In this document: in pieces, positions 44,511 to 53,639 of the stretch | Numbering within the stretch: the first letter of the stretch is position 1 | Layout: each line of letters begins with the position of its first letter | From: Marinimicrobium koreense | GTDB taxonomy: Bacteria; Pseudomonadota; Gammaproteobacteria; Pseudomonadales; Cellvibrionaceae | NCBI RefSeq assembly: GCF_003762925.1 | Contig: NZ_RJUK01000001.1 | Location: 62,001 to 126,000, forward strand | Length of the DNA: 64,000 nucleotides | Reading direction: 5' to 3' | Notes under the pieces: generated by a model | The model's input: only the letters and a program-made list of their open reading frames with translations | Databases searched by the model: none | Told to the model about the DNA's origin: nothing | Translations under genes and position numbers: made by a program

Positions 44511-44768
44511 TCAGCCCCGCGCGACGAAATAGCGGGGCTCTGGTTGAGTGCGATCGGCGAGCGATTCGCTAGTTGCCGTTTCCGGTAGTGGCTGGACGCC
44601 AAGGCGGACCGACGTCTCATTCCAGCGACTGATGGCTCTCTCCAGGGTTTCCTGGTGAGGGCCTTTTGATTTGCAGCTCTGACAAACCACACAATAATCC
44701 AGCCCACTGTGTGCCAAGTGCAAGTGGTTGCTGCGGCAAAACGGACAAGGTTCTAGGGCCGTGGCCAT
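44511..44768 (-). CDS. Lar-like zinc-ribbon protein
   Basis: The 85-aa protein has a CPFC motif, then VVCQSCKSKGP and a helix AISRWNE, the arrangement of Lar (restriction alleviation) proteins of phages and E. coli Rac prophage. A C-terminal tail after about residue 55 is extra. Lar relieves type I restriction in E. coli, but chromosomal homologues may have other roles. It is convergent with the coiled-coil gene and no prophage is near. Confidence 0.6.
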   Translation of the reverse strand: MATALEPCPFCRSNHLHLAHSGLDYCVVCQSCKSKGPHQETLERAISRWNETSVRLGVQPLPETATSESLADRTQPEPRYFVARG

Positions 44769-45099
44769 AAGGCATACGCTCCAGTGCGTGACTCACTTGA
44801 GAGGTTTTGAGGGGGGAGGGGACTCTTGCCGGGCAGGACGCTCAGCGGTGGTTGCGCGGTTCGCAGGGCGCAGATTGTGAACCGGTCAGGACGGTAAAAC
44901 CGCGATTGCCCGAACGGCTGATGGGCATCCAACATGATCACTTAAACTCCAGAGGACCATATTCAGAGTGTAGCGCAGCGCCGCCCGAATGCAAACGGTT
45001 GCAGCGTAAAGTTGGCGCAGTGCGCCGGTCCTCTCCGGGCAAGTCTCCGGCAATTCATGTAAAATTGCCGCCACACTGACAAGCTGTAGAGAGACTTCC
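44769..45099. other. Intergenic region upstream of fumarase
   Basis: No gene is supported in these 331 bp. A run of purines (GAGGGGGGAGGGG) is near 44810. TGTAAAAT near 45058 could be the -10 of the fumarase promoter. No operator-like palindrome was found. Confidence 0.4.
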
Positions 45100-46620
45100 A
45101 TGACCACCGTGATTCGCCAGAACGACCTGATCGACAGCGTCGCCGACGCGCTGCAGTTCATCTCCTACTACCATCCCGTGGACTTCATCCAGGCCGTGCA
45201 CCGCGCCTACGAGCGCGAAGCCAACCCGGCTGCCAAGGACGCGATGGCCCAGATTCTGATCAACTCGCGCATGTGCGCTACCGGCCACCGCCCGATCTGT
45301 CAGGATACCGGCATTGTGACCGTCTTTGTCACCGTTGGTATGGACGTCCAGTGGGAGGCGGATATGAGCCTCACCGATATGGTCAACGAAGGCGTGCGTC
45401 GGGCCTATAACCACCCCGACAATGTTTTGCGCGCGTCCATTCTGGATGACCCGGACGGCGCCCGGAAGAATACCGGTGATAACACCCCGGCCGTCATTCA
45501 CTATAATATCGTTCCCGGCAATACCGTCGACGTTCACGTGGCGGCCAAGGGCGGCGGCAGTGAAGCCAAAACCAAATTTGCCATGCTCAACCCCTCGGAT
45601 TCCGTGGTGGATTGGGTGCTGGACATGGTGCCCAAAATGGGCGCGGGCTGGTGCCCGCCCGGCATGCTCGGCATCGGCATTGGTGGCACGGCCGAAAAAG
45701 CCATGCAGATCGCCAAAGAGTCGCTGCTGGATCCGGTCGACATTCAGGAGCTGCAGGAGCGCGGTGCCAGCAACCGCAGCGAAGAGCTGCGCCTGGAGCT
45801 GTACGAAAAAGTGAATCAGTTGGGCATTGGCGCCCAGGGCCTGGGTGGTTTGACCACGGTGCTGGACGTGAAAGTGAAGGACTACCCGACCCACGCGGCG
45901 AACAAAGCGGTGGCCATCATCCCCAATTGCGCCGCCACCCGTCACGCCCACTTCACCCTCACCGGAGAGGGCCCGGCCCTGCAGACGCCCCCTAACCTGG
46001 ACGACTGGCCGGAAGTGGCCTGGGAAGCCGGCGACAATGTCCGTCGAGTGAACCTGGATACTGTCACCAAAGAGGATGTGAAATCCTGGCAACCCGGTGA
46101 CACCATCCTGCTCTCCGGCAAAATGCTGACCGGCCGAGACGCCGCCCACAAGAAAATGGTGGACCTGATCGCCAAGGGTGAAGAGCTGCCGGTGGACCTG
46201 ACCGGCCGTTTCATCTACTACGTGGGACCGGTCGATCCGGTGCGCGATGAAGTGGTGGGCCCCGCCGGCCCGACCACCGCCACCCGCATGGACAAGTTTA
46301 CCCGCACGATGCTGGAGCAGACCGGCCTGCTGGGCATGATCGGCAAAGCGGAACGCGGCCCGGCGGCGATCGAGGCGATTCGCGATAATGAGTCGGTCTA
46401 CCTGATGGCGGTAGGCGGCGCGGCCTATCTGGTGTCCCAGGCGATCAAGTCGTCGAAGGTGCTGGGCTTTCCGGAGCTGGGCATGGAGGCGATTTACGAG
46501 TTTGAGGTGAAGGATATGCCGGTCACCGTGGCGGTAGACAGCAAAGGCGAATCCGTTCACCAGACCGGCCCGAAAATCTGGCAGGCCAAGATCAAAGACG
46601 AAGCGATCAAGGTGGTGTAA
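45100..46620 (+). CDS. Class I (iron-sulfur) fumarate hydratase
   Basis: The 506-aa protein is a single-chain class I fumarase: N-terminal alpha-type domain (MCATGHRPICQDTGIVTVF with Fe-S Cys; GSEAKTKFAMLNPSDS; GAGWCPPGMLGIGIGGT) and C-terminal beta-type domain (GRDAAHKKMVDL; YYVGPVDPVRDEVVGPAGPTTATRMD). It interconverts fumarate and malate with an oxygen-sensitive 4Fe-4S cluster. The architecture equals E. coli FumA/FumB. It is a stand-alone gene. Confidence 0.94.
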   Translation: MTTVIRQNDLIDSVADALQFISYYHPVDFIQAVHRAYEREANPAAKDAMAQILINSRMCATGHRPICQDTGIVTVFVTVGMDVQWEADMSLTDMVNEGVRRAYNHPDNVLRASILDDPDGARKNTGDNTPAVIHYNIVPGNTVDVHVAAKGGGSEAKTKFAMLNPSDSVVDWVLDMVPKMGAGWCPPGMLGIGIGGTAEKAMQIAKESLLDPVDIQELQERGASNRSEELRLELYEKVNQLGIGAQGLGGLTTVLDVKVKDYPTHAANKAVAIIPNCAATRHAHFTLTGEGPALQTPPNLDDWPEVAWEAGDNVRRVNLDTVTKEDVKSWQPGDTILLSGKMLTGRDAAHKKMVDLIAKGEELPVDLTGRFIYYVGPVDPVRDEVVGPAGPTTATRMDKFTRTMLEQTGLLGMIGKAERGPAAIEAIRDNESVYLMAVGGAAYLVSQAIKSSKVLGFPELGMEAIYEFEVKDMPVTVAVDSKGESVHQTGPKIWQAKIKDEAIKVV

Positions 46621-46648
46621 CGTATTTCGCCATTTGATTGGTAATGGT

Positions 46649-46730
46649 AACGGCGGATGCGCTTTGCTTATCCGCCCTACGGATACCACGGCAGTCTGCG
46701 TAGGGCGGATAAGGGCAGCGCATCCGCCGT
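46649..46730. repeat. GCGTAGGGCGGAT-type palindromic repeat 1
   Basis: GGCGGATGCGC...TATCCGCCCTACG and CGTAGGGCGGATA...GCGCATCCGCC form a long imperfect inverted repeat after the fumarase gene. Similar REP-like repeats appear in many proteobacteria. Two related copies are at 47567 and 53515. Confidence 0.8.
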
Positions 46731-46777
46731 CACCCAGGCATGACGCAACAAACGATCGCAAGGTTAATAGGGCGCTT

Positions 46778-47557
46778 ATGAACCTGACCCAATACCAAGT
46801 CGATGCCTTCACCCAGCGTCCTTTCGAAGGCAATCCCGCCGCCGTCGTGCCTCTGGAACAATGGCTCGACGACGCCCTGATGCAGACCATCGCCAACGAA
46901 AACAACCTCTCGGAAACCGCCTTCTTTGTGCCTGAAGACGATGGCTTCGCGCTGCGCTGGTTTACTCCCGAGGCCGAAGTCGACCTCTGTGGGCACGCTA
47001 CGCTGGCTACCGCCCACGTTCTGTTCCAACACATGAATTACCCACACCCAAGCATCCGCTTCGGCACCCGCAGCGGCGACCTGGTGGTTGAGCGAAGGGG
47101 TGACCGGTTGGCCATGGATTTCCCCGCACAGCCGACTCAAGTCGTTGAGTGTCCCGAAGCGCTTATCAAGGGTTTGGGGGTGACTCCGGTGGCCGTGGAA
47201 AAGAGAGTAGATTATTTGGCAGTACTGGAAACTGAGGCTCAAGTGCGAGCCTTAGAACCGGATCTGTCCGAGCTGAAAAAGCTCGACTGCCGGGGTATCA
47301 TGGCTACCGCGCAGGGGGACACCAAAGACTTTGTCAGCCGCTTTTTTGCTCCGTCGGTAGGAATCGCCGAAGACCCAGTGACCGGATCGGCACACTGCCA
47401 GCTCGCTCCCTATTGGGCCAAAAGATTGTCCAAAAACACTCTGGCTGCCCGACAGATTTCCAAACGCGGCGGCGATGTGGATTGCGAGCTAAAAGGCGAT
47501 AGGGTGACGCTGGTGGGGTCGGCGGTTACGGTGATCAAATCCGAGTTGTTGTTGTGA
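46778..47557 (+). CDS. PhzF family isomerase/epimerase
   Basis: The 259-aa protein has the PhzF hot-dog-like double fold with FTQRPFEGNPAAVV, ENNLSETAFF (catalytic Glu), FTPEAEVDLCGHATLATAHV and EDPVTGSAHCQLAPYW. PhzF-like proteins isomerise small metabolites; most chromosomal members have unknown substrates and this is not evidence for phenazine synthesis. The ATG at 46778 lies just after a palindromic repeat, so its promoter must be near or within that repeat. Confidence 0.88.
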   Translation: MNLTQYQVDAFTQRPFEGNPAAVVPLEQWLDDALMQTIANENNLSETAFFVPEDDGFALRWFTPEAEVDLCGHATLATAHVLFQHMNYPHPSIRFGTRSGDLVVERRGDRLAMDFPAQPTQVVECPEALIKGLGVTPVAVEKRVDYLAVLETEAQVRALEPDLSELKKLDCRGIMATAQGDTKDFVSRFFAPSVGIAEDPVTGSAHCQLAPYWAKRLSKNTLAARQISKRGGDVDCELKGDRVTLVGSAVTVIKSELLL

Positions 47558-47566
47558 CGGAAAGTT

Positions 47567-47665
47567 GGGTTGCGGCGGATGCGGCCTCCGGCCTTATCCG
47601 CCCTACGCATACCTCCGCAGTCAGCGTAGGGCGGATAAGCGCGAAGCGCGCATCCGCCGTAACCC
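47567..47665. repeat. GCGTAGGGCGGAT-type palindromic repeat 2
   Basis: GGGTTGCGGCGGATGCG...TATCCGCCCTACGC and GCGTAGGGCGGATA...CGCATCCGCCGTAACCC form a 99-nt inverted repeat similar to copy 1. It lies between the convergent PhzF and ABC genes. Confidence 0.8.
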
Positions 47666-47691
47666 AGGGTCCAAGGTATGACATGCGTGAC

Positions 47692-48786
47692 CTAGGATTC
47701 GGTGGTCTCTAAACCATAATGACTGCCGCCCACGGCTTGCTCTTCCCGCCGGAAGACAATCAGATGATCCGCTTCAATACGAATGCCCACATGATCGCCG
47801 ATGGCGTAATCATGGTGACTGGGGAACGCGGACTGAATGCGGCTGCCGGTGGGCAGCTGTAACGTATACAGCGTGGCGGTGCCGGCAAATACCTTGGCGA
47901 CCACTTCGGCGCGCTTATCACTGCTGTCATCGTGAATGACATCGTCCGGGCGCAGCAGAATATCCACCGGGGTATTTTCCAGCCACTCGTAACAGCGGTT
48001 ACCTTCGATATCGCCCAGTTCTGTGCGCACCGTATGTCGGTCCAACAGATAACCCGCGAGAAACACGCCCTGCCCGACAAAGTTGGCGACAAAGCGCGTG
48101 GCGGGTTCATGGTAAAGGTTGAACGGGGTATCCCACTGTTGTAACTGTCCGGCATTCAGCACACCGATCCGATCCGCCATGGCAAAGGCTTCGGACTGGT
48201 CGTGGGTGACCATGATCGCGGTGATGCCGCGCTCTTTCAGAATCGCCCGTACCTCGAGTGCCAGGGCCCGGCGCAGTTCCACATCCAGACTGGAGAAGGG
48301 CTCGTCCATCAGCAGCAGTTTGGGCTCGGGCGCGAGGGCACGGGCCAGGGCGATGCGCTGTTGTTGACCGCCGGAGAGCTCGTGGGGATAGCGGTGGCCC
48401 AGGTCCTCGAGTTTGACCAGCTGCAACAGCTCATCACAGATCCGGGCCTTCTCCCGGGCGCTCTGGTTTTTCAGGCCAAAGGTCAGGTTGTCGCGCACAT
48501 TCAGGTGCGGGAAGAGCGCGTAATCCTGAAACACCATGCCCACCCGGCGTTGCTCTGGCGCCAGGGACTGCTCGGCCGAGGCCAGCAACTGTCCGGCCAG
48601 CTCAATGCGACCCGCCGAGGGTTGCAGAAAACCGGCGATGGCGCGCAGTACGGTGGTTTTACCGCAACCGCTGGGGCCGAGCAGGCAACAGATGTCGCCT
48701 TCGGTTAACGACAGTGACAGATCTTCAACGACTCGCTCGCCGTCGTAGCCACAACCGATGTTGTCGAGTTCCAGCAGTGCCGACAT
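47692..48786 (-). CDS. ABC transporter ATP-binding protein (FbpC/PotA-like)
   Basis: The 364-aa protein has Walker A GPSGCGKTTVL, Q-loop VFQDYALFPHL, signature LSGGQQQRIALARAL, Walker B LLMDEPFSSLD, a switch His (MVTHDQSEA) and a C-terminal TOBE-like domain. It resembles iron(III), polyamine or sulfate import ATPases. No permease or binding-protein gene is nearby. It follows argF by only 3 bp on the same strand; a similar ATPase beside argF occurs in Pseudomonas as far as I recall. Confidence 0.88.
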   Translation of the reverse strand: MSALLELDNIGCGYDGERVVEDLSLSLTEGDICCLLGPSGCGKTTVLRAIAGFLQPSAGRIELAGQLLASAEQSLAPEQRRVGMVFQDYALFPHLNVRDNLTFGLKNQSAREKARICDELLQLVKLEDLGHRYPHELSGGQQQRIALARALAPEPKLLLMDEPFSSLDVELRRALALEVRAILKERGITAIMVTHDQSEAFAMADRIGVLNAGQLQQWDTPFNLYHEPATRFVANFVGQGVFLAGYLLDRHTVRTELGDIEGNRCYEWLENTPVDILLRPDDVIHDDSSDKRAEVVAKVFAGTATLYTLQLPTGSRIQSAFPSHHDYAIGDHVGIRIEADHLIVFRREEQAVGGSHYGLETTES

Positions 48787-48789
48787 AAG

Positions 48790-49704
48790 TTACCTTGAGT
48801 GGTTGAACAGGAATTCGACCAGGGCCTTCTGGGCGTGCAGGCGATTCTCGGCCTCTTCCCAGACCACCGACTCCGGAGAGTCCAGCAGCTCGGCGCTGAT
48901 TTCCTTGCCGCGATAGGCGGGCAGACAGTGCATGAACAGGGCGCGGTCGTGGGCGTGACTCATCAGCTCGGCATCGACCTGATAGCCGGCGAAGGCCTGT
49001 TCGCGCAGTTTTTTCTCATCTTCCTGGCCCATGGAGGCCCAGGTGTCGGTGACCACCAGGTCGCTGTCTTTCACCGCTTCTTCCGGCGTGCGGAAAATGC
49101 TCACCCGATCGCGCGCGGCATCGAGCAGGTCCTGGCGGGGCTCGAAGCCTTCCGGACAGGCAATACGCAGCTCGAAGTCCCACTGCTGGGCGGCGTTGAT
49201 GTAGGACTGACACATGTTGTTGCCATCGCCCACCCAGGCCACTGTCTTGCCCTGGATGGGGCCGCGGTGCTCGAGGAAAGTCTGCATGTCCGCCAGCAAT
49301 TGGCAGGGGTGGAAGTCATCGGTCAGGGCGTTGATCACCGGCACCTTTGAGTATTCCGCGAAGCGCTCCACATTGGCGTGCTCGAAGGTGCGGATCATCA
49401 CGATATCCACCATGCGCGACAGCACCCGGGCGGAGTCCTCAATCGGCTCACCGCGCCCCAGTTGGGTATCGCGGGGCGAGAGGAACAGGGCGTGGCCGCC
49501 CATCTGCGCCATGCCGGCTTCAAATGAAACGCGGGTACGGGTGGAGGATTTTTCAAAAATCATCCCCAGCACCTTGTTCTTGAACAGCTCTTCGGATTCG
49601 CCCCGGGCCTGAATGGCCTTGAGTTCAATGGCGCGATCCAGCACCGCATTCAGTTCAGCGGGCTCGAGATCCATCAGGGTCAGAAAGTGTCTTGGTTGGG
49701 CCAT
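48790..49704 (-). CDS. argF: Ornithine carbamoyltransferase
   Basis: The 304-aa protein has the carbamoyl-phosphate motif [10 protein letters not shown], ornithine-binding region [24 protein letters not shown] and [10 protein letters not shown]. It makes citrulline in arginine synthesis. argD lies 46 bp upstream and the ABC ATPase immediately downstream, all on the minus strand, forming a likely operon. Confidence 0.96.
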   Translation of the reverse strand: MAQPRHFLTLMDLEPAELNAVLDRAIELKAIQARGESEELFKNKVLGMIFEKSSTRTRVSFEAGMAQMGGHALFLSPRDTQLGRGEPIEDSARVLSRMVDIVMIRTFEHANVERFAEYSKVPVINALTDDFHPCQLLADMQTFLEHRGPIQGKTVAWVGDGNNMCQSYINAAQQWDFELRIACPEGFEPRQDLLDAARDRVSIFRTPEEAVKDSDLVVTDTWASMGQEDEKKLREQAFAGYQVDAELMSHAHDRALFMHCLPAYRGKEISAELLDSPESVVWEEAENRLHAQKALVEFLFNHSR

Positions 49705-49750
49705 AACGGCAACTCGTTGTATTGCTTGGGGCCGGTTCCCGGCCTGTGAA

Positions 49751-50914
49751 TTAAAAGGCGCGAATCAATTCCACCACACCGGTAACCAACTGCTCGGCTT
49801 CCGCTTCCGTCAGAATAAAGGGCGGCAGCAGACGCAAGGTATTGCCGGCGGTGACGTTGATCAGCAGCTCGCGCTCGCGGGCCTGTGCCACCAGTTCGGC
49901 GCAGGGGCGATCGAGTTCCAGGCCGATCATCAGCCCTTTACCGCGAATGTCCACCACCTTGGCATCGTCCTTCAGGCGTTCGCGGAACTGCTCCAGCAGC
50001 CAGTCGCCCATCTGGGCGGCACGGGCGATGAGCCCCTCGTTGAGCAGGGTTTCCACCACGGCAATGCCGGCCCGGCAGGCGAGCGGATTGCCACCAAAGG
50101 TGGAGCCGTGGCTACCCGGTTGAAATATCTCGGCCGCCTGTCCGCGCGCCAGGCAGGCGCCAATGGGGACACCATTGCCCAGGCCCTTGGCCGTGGTCAG
50201 CACATCCGGCTGAATGCCGTTGTGTTGAAAAGCAAAGTAGCGACCGGTACGACCATTGCCAGTCTGAATTTCGTCCAGCATCAGCAGCCACTGGTTCTGA
50301 TCGCAGATTTCCCGCAACTGGTTCAGGTAGCCAAGTGCGGGCACTCGCACACCCCCTTCACCCTGCACCGGTTCGACCAGGATGGCGACGATGTTGGCGT
50401 GTTGAGCGGCAGCGGCGCGGACGGCTTCCGGGTCGTTGTACGGCACCCGAATGAAACCTTCCACCAGGGGCGCGAAGCCCTCTTGCGCCTTTTTATTCCC
50501 GGTGGCGCTGAGTGTCGCCAGGGTCCGGCCGTGAAAGCTGTTTTCCATCACCAGAATGGCCGGGCGCTCAATGCCCTGAGCGGCGCCGTACTTACGGGCG
50601 AGCTTGATCGCCGCTTCGTTGGCTTCTGCCCCGGAGTTGGAGAAAAACACCCGTTCCATACCGGTCTGCCCGCACAACAGGTCCGCCAGTTGACGCTGTG
50701 GCGGAATGTTGTACAGGTTGGAGACGTGCAGCAGGGTGCCGGCCTGATCGCACAGGGCGCGGGTCACCGCCGGGTGGGAATGGCCCAGCCCGCAGACGGC
50801 GATGCCACTGATGGCGTCGATATAGCTATTGCCCTGATCGTCCCACACACGGCTGCCTTCGCCCCGAACCAGGGTCAGAGTGCGAGTACCGTAAGTGTTC
50901 ATCAATGTGTCCAT
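49751..50914 (-). CDS. argD: Acetylornithine/succinyldiaminopimelate aminotransferase
   Basis: The 387-aa class III aminotransferase has [17 protein letters not shown] (PLP phosphate binding), the PLP-binding [23 protein letters not shown] region and the Schiff-base lysine in [13 protein letters not shown]. It transaminates N-acetylglutamate semialdehyde in arginine synthesis and often also acts in lysine synthesis. It is the first gene of the argD-argF-ABC unit. Confidence 0.93.
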   Translation of the reverse strand: MDTLMNTYGTRTLTLVRGEGSRVWDDQGNSYIDAISGIAVCGLGHSHPAVTRALCDQAGTLLHVSNLYNIPPQRQLADLLCGQTGMERVFFSNSGAEANEAAIKLARKYGAAQGIERPAILVMENSFHGRTLATLSATGNKKAQEGFAPLVEGFIRVPYNDPEAVRAAAAQHANIVAILVEPVQGEGGVRVPALGYLNQLREICDQNQWLLMLDEIQTGNGRTGRYFAFQHNGIQPDVLTTAKGLGNGVPIGACLARGQAAEIFQPGSHGSTFGGNPLACRAGIAVVETLLNEGLIARAAQMGDWLLEQFRERLKDDAKVVDIRGKGLMIGLELDRPCAELVAQARERELLINVTAGNTLRLLPPFILTEAEAEQLVTGVVELIRAF

Positions 50915-51289
50915 GGTTTACTCCACAGCCATCCGCTCCAGAGAGCCGGAAAACAGAATCAATAAAACCGCCAAAAGCCCGTTGTCGTGAACAGGCAGCC
51001 AGATCTCGATAAGGCGGGGATCAAACAGGGGGTTCGGAACGCTCCGAGTCGGCCTTGAGCTCGCCGTGTGTGGCCTGGTTGGGCGGACGGCATGAACCCG
51101 TAAATGGCAAAAAAGCAATACTATAGCCATTTTACGGCGTTGGCAAATGGCATCCATTCGCGTTGCCTGGCCGTACTCATGGCCGTTTTGTGTACGGTTC
51201 TGGCCTACAGGCCGGAGGCCGAACCCGGTATCATGGCCGCGCCCCGGTTCGGGGCCGAATTCTGACAACGATCCCCAAGGTGGTAGTTC
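50915..51289. other. Divergent region between argD and the TonB receptor
   Basis: No gene is supported in these 375 bp; a minus-strand frame through it shows no family features. An AATGGC...GCCATT inverted repeat lies near 51111-51135 and a GGCCTACAGGCC hairpin near 51204. Both gene promoters should lie here, but no clear ARG box or Fur box was recognised. Confidence 0.4.
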
Positions 51290-53377
51290 ATGGCTCGACA
51301 TTTCGCCTCTGTTTCAGTCCGAGCATTGCGCTCGGCGCTCCTCGTCCGTGCGGCTCCGTTGTCCATTGCCGCCCTGATTGGCGCCGGCGCTCAGGCCGAG
51401 GGGCTGGAAACCCTGGTGGTGACCGGCGAGGCGAGCGAGGGAGATGCCTTTCCCGGGGCGGCGTCCCTGGCCATGGATCGCCAGCAGACGGGGATGCGCA
51501 TCGACAGTGGCGAGTTGCTGCAGGGGTTGCCCGGCGTGCAGGCCGACAGCCGTTCCAATTACGCCCAGGATACCCGGGTGACCCTGCGCGGTTTTGGCGC
51601 CCGCTCGGCGTTCGGTGTACGCGGCATTGACCTGCAAGTGGACGGTATTCCTCTGAGTACGCCGGACGGCCAGGGGCAGCTCTCCAGTGTGCCGGTGGAT
51701 GAAGTGGATCGAGTACAGGTCCTGCGCGGCCCGCTGGCGGCGTTGTATGGCAATGGCGCCGGCGGGGTGATCCAGTTTGACAGCGCCGCGCCCGAGCAGA
51801 ACCGTCTCAGCGGGCGGGTTTTGGCCGGGGAGGGAGATCGGCAGCGTCAGGCGCTGACCGGCGAATGGCGAGAGGGCGCCTGGGGCGCTCGGTTCCACGG
51901 TTCGCGCTTTACCAGCGATGGCGAGCGGCCCCACGCGGAAGCCGAGCGGCGCCAGGCCGGGGCCCAGCTGTATTATCAGGCCGACAGCGGCATAGAAACG
52001 GTGGTGCGCCTGGACACCAGCCACGATCCGCTCTTGCAGGATCCGCTCGGCCTGTCGCCGGAGCGCTGGCGGGAGGACCCCCGTGCGGGCAACGAGCGCG
52101 CGGAGCTGTTCAACACCCGCAAGCGTATTCGCCATCAGCAGGGTTCGGTCACGATGCGCCAGGCGGAGGGTGAGCACCGCTGGCAGGCGGCGATCTGGCA
52201 GGGCCAGCGCGAGGTAGACCAGTGGCTGCCATTTGCCGGGGACGACGTGACCAGCTCTGGCGCGGTAATTGATCTGACCCGGGATTTTTCGGGCCTCCGG
52301 GCCAGCTACACCCGCGATCTTTCCCTGCTCGATCGCCCGCTGGAGGCGACCCTGGGGGCGAGTGTCGAGCGCCAGGAGGATCGGCGTCGTGGCTACGTCA
52401 ATGATCAGGGCGAAACCGGAGCCCTGCGCCGTGACGAGCTGGGTGAAGTCGACAGTCGGGATCTGTATGGGGTGCTGACCTGGCAGCCCACCGATCGGTG
52501 GGAAATCACCGGCGGGGCCCGCCACAGCGACCTGTCCTTTGCGGTGGATGATTATTTTGTGGTGCCGGCGGATGGCGATAACCCGGGCAATCCGGACGAC
52601 AGCGGTGGCCGGGACGATGATTTCGTCGCGCTGGCGTTGGGTACAACCGTTCGTCTGAACACCCAGTGGGAGGCGTTCGCCGGGGCCGGTCGGGGCTATG
52701 AAACCGCGACCCTGACCGAGATGGCCTACCGCAACGAGGGCTCCGGCCTGAATACCGCGCTGTCGCCGGCGGAAAACCGGCAGATTGAGGCGGGCCTGCG
52801 CTGGGGTCTGGCGTCGCCGCATCGGGTGACGGTGAGCCTGTTCCAGATCGACAGTGACGATGAGCTGGTGGTGGATCAATCCGAGGGTGGCCGTACCACC
52901 TACCGCAACGCCGCTGAGACCGAGCGCTGGGGCCTGGAGGCCTTCGGTGAGCTGGCCCTGGCGCCGGGCTGGTGGGCGCGTTTCAGTGCCAGCTATCTGG
53001 ACGCGGAGTACGCATCCGGGCTCGAGGCGGGCAATCAGCTACCGGGCATTGCGGATACCAATCTCTATACCCAGTTGCGCTGGGAGCCGCTGCAGGATGA
53101 TCGCCTGGGTACGGCGCTGGTGGCCCGCTATCGCGGTGAGGTGGCGACCGGCGATGACAATGCGGTGTTTGCGCCTTCGGCGGTCACCTGGGATTGGAGT
53201 GTGGATTCGGCCCATCAGTGGGGTGATTGGTTGGCCTCGGGTTGGCTGAAGCTGGAGAATCTGACCGATGAGCAGTATGTGGGTGCGGTAATCGTCAATC
53301 AGGGCAACGGCCGCTCGTTCGAGCCCGCCCCCGGTCGGCAGGTGAGTGCCGGCCTGAACCTCGAATACCGGTGGTAA
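51290..53377 (+). CDS. TonB-dependent outer-membrane receptor
   Basis: The 695-aa precursor has a signal peptide (to about residue 35), a TonB-box-like ETLVVTG, a plug domain (GELLQGLPGVQADSRSNYA, TLRGFGARSAFGVRGI, DRVQVLRGPLAALYGNGAGGVIQF) and a 22-strand barrel ending in GLNLEYRW with a terminal aromatic. It imports a ligand across the outer membrane using TonB energy. The ligand is not known; the plug resembles siderophore or iron receptors, but no Fur box was seen. Confidence 0.9.
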   Translation: MARHFASVSVRALRSALLVRAAPLSIAALIGAGAQAEGLETLVVTGEASEGDAFPGAASLAMDRQQTGMRIDSGELLQGLPGVQADSRSNYAQDTRVTLRGFGARSAFGVRGIDLQVDGIPLSTPDGQGQLSSVPVDEVDRVQVLRGPLAALYGNGAGGVIQFDSAAPEQNRLSGRVLAGEGDRQRQALTGEWREGAWGARFHGSRFTSDGERPHAEAERRQAGAQLYYQADSGIETVVRLDTSHDPLLQDPLGLSPERWREDPRAGNERAELFNTRKRIRHQQGSVTMRQAEGEHRWQAAIWQGQREVDQWLPFAGDDVTSSGAVIDLTRDFSGLRASYTRDLSLLDRPLEATLGASVERQEDRRRGYVNDQGETGALRRDELGEVDSRDLYGVLTWQPTDRWEITGGARHSDLSFAVDDYFVVPADGDNPGNPDDSGGRDDDFVALALGTTVRLNTQWEAFAGAGRGYETATLTEMAYRNEGSGLNTALSPAENRQIEAGLRWGLASPHRVTVSLFQIDSDDELVVDQSEGGRTTYRNAAETERWGLEAFGELALAPGWWARFSASYLDAEYASGLEAGNQLPGIADTNLYTQLRWEPLQDDRLGTALVARYRGEVATGDDNAVFAPSAVTWDWSVDSAHQWGDWLASGWLKLENLTDEQYVGAVIVNQGNGRSFEPAPGRQVSAGLNLEYRW

Positions 53378-53388
53378 CCGGAGCGTCC

Positions 53389-53499
53389 GGGCGCGAGCGG
53401 GGTAAACCCTTACGGGACGCGCCGTGAATACATCCCTGTAGGCTCGAATCGCGGGTCCCCCGCTCCACGGTCCCGTAAGGGTTTACCCCGCCCGCGCCC
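53389..53499 (+). repeat. Constant-box, variable-stem palindrome 3
   Basis: Arms of 30 bp with one A-C mismatch (53389-53418 and 53470-53499, containing GGGGTAAACCC and inner GAC/GTC) enclose a 51-nt loop. The loop begins GCGCCGTGAATACATCCCTG and holds a small GCGGG/CCCGC hairpin. Its reverse complement is identical to the loop of copy 4 at 48 of 51 positions. It follows the TonB receptor gene and could act as its terminator. Confidence 0.85.
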
Positions 53500-53514
53500 T
53501 CCGTGCCATCGGTC

Positions 53515-53567
53515 GCGTAGGGCGGATCGGTCCGACGTTTCGGAGCGCAAAGCGCGCATCCGCCGTA
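53515..53567. repeat. GCGTAGGGCGGAT-type repeat 3 (short form)
   Basis: GCGTAGGGCGGAT and GCGCATCCGCCGTAA are the same as the right half of copy 2, with a different middle (CGGTCCGACGTTTCGG). It is a single-palindrome version of the family, 16 bp after the variable-stem element. Confidence 0.7.
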
Positions 53568-53639
53568 AATACCCCCAAAATCCGCGCAGACAGGTAAATT
53601 AATGCCCCACTCTTCGACGCTACTAAACCGTAAAAATCA

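Noticed and set aside
45055..47034. 659-codon minus-strand open frame opposite the fumarase gene
   Set aside because: It is antisense to the clear class I fumarase and to PhzF, has His/Gln/Arg-rich shadow composition and matches no family; high GC opens long antisense frames.
46778..47557. Phenazine biosynthesis gene
   Set aside because: PhzF-like folds are widespread and no other phz genes are nearby, so only a family-level name is justified.
51314..52879. 521-codon minus-strand frame opposite the TonB receptor
   Set aside because: It is antisense to conserved plug and barrel motifs and shows no recognisable domain.
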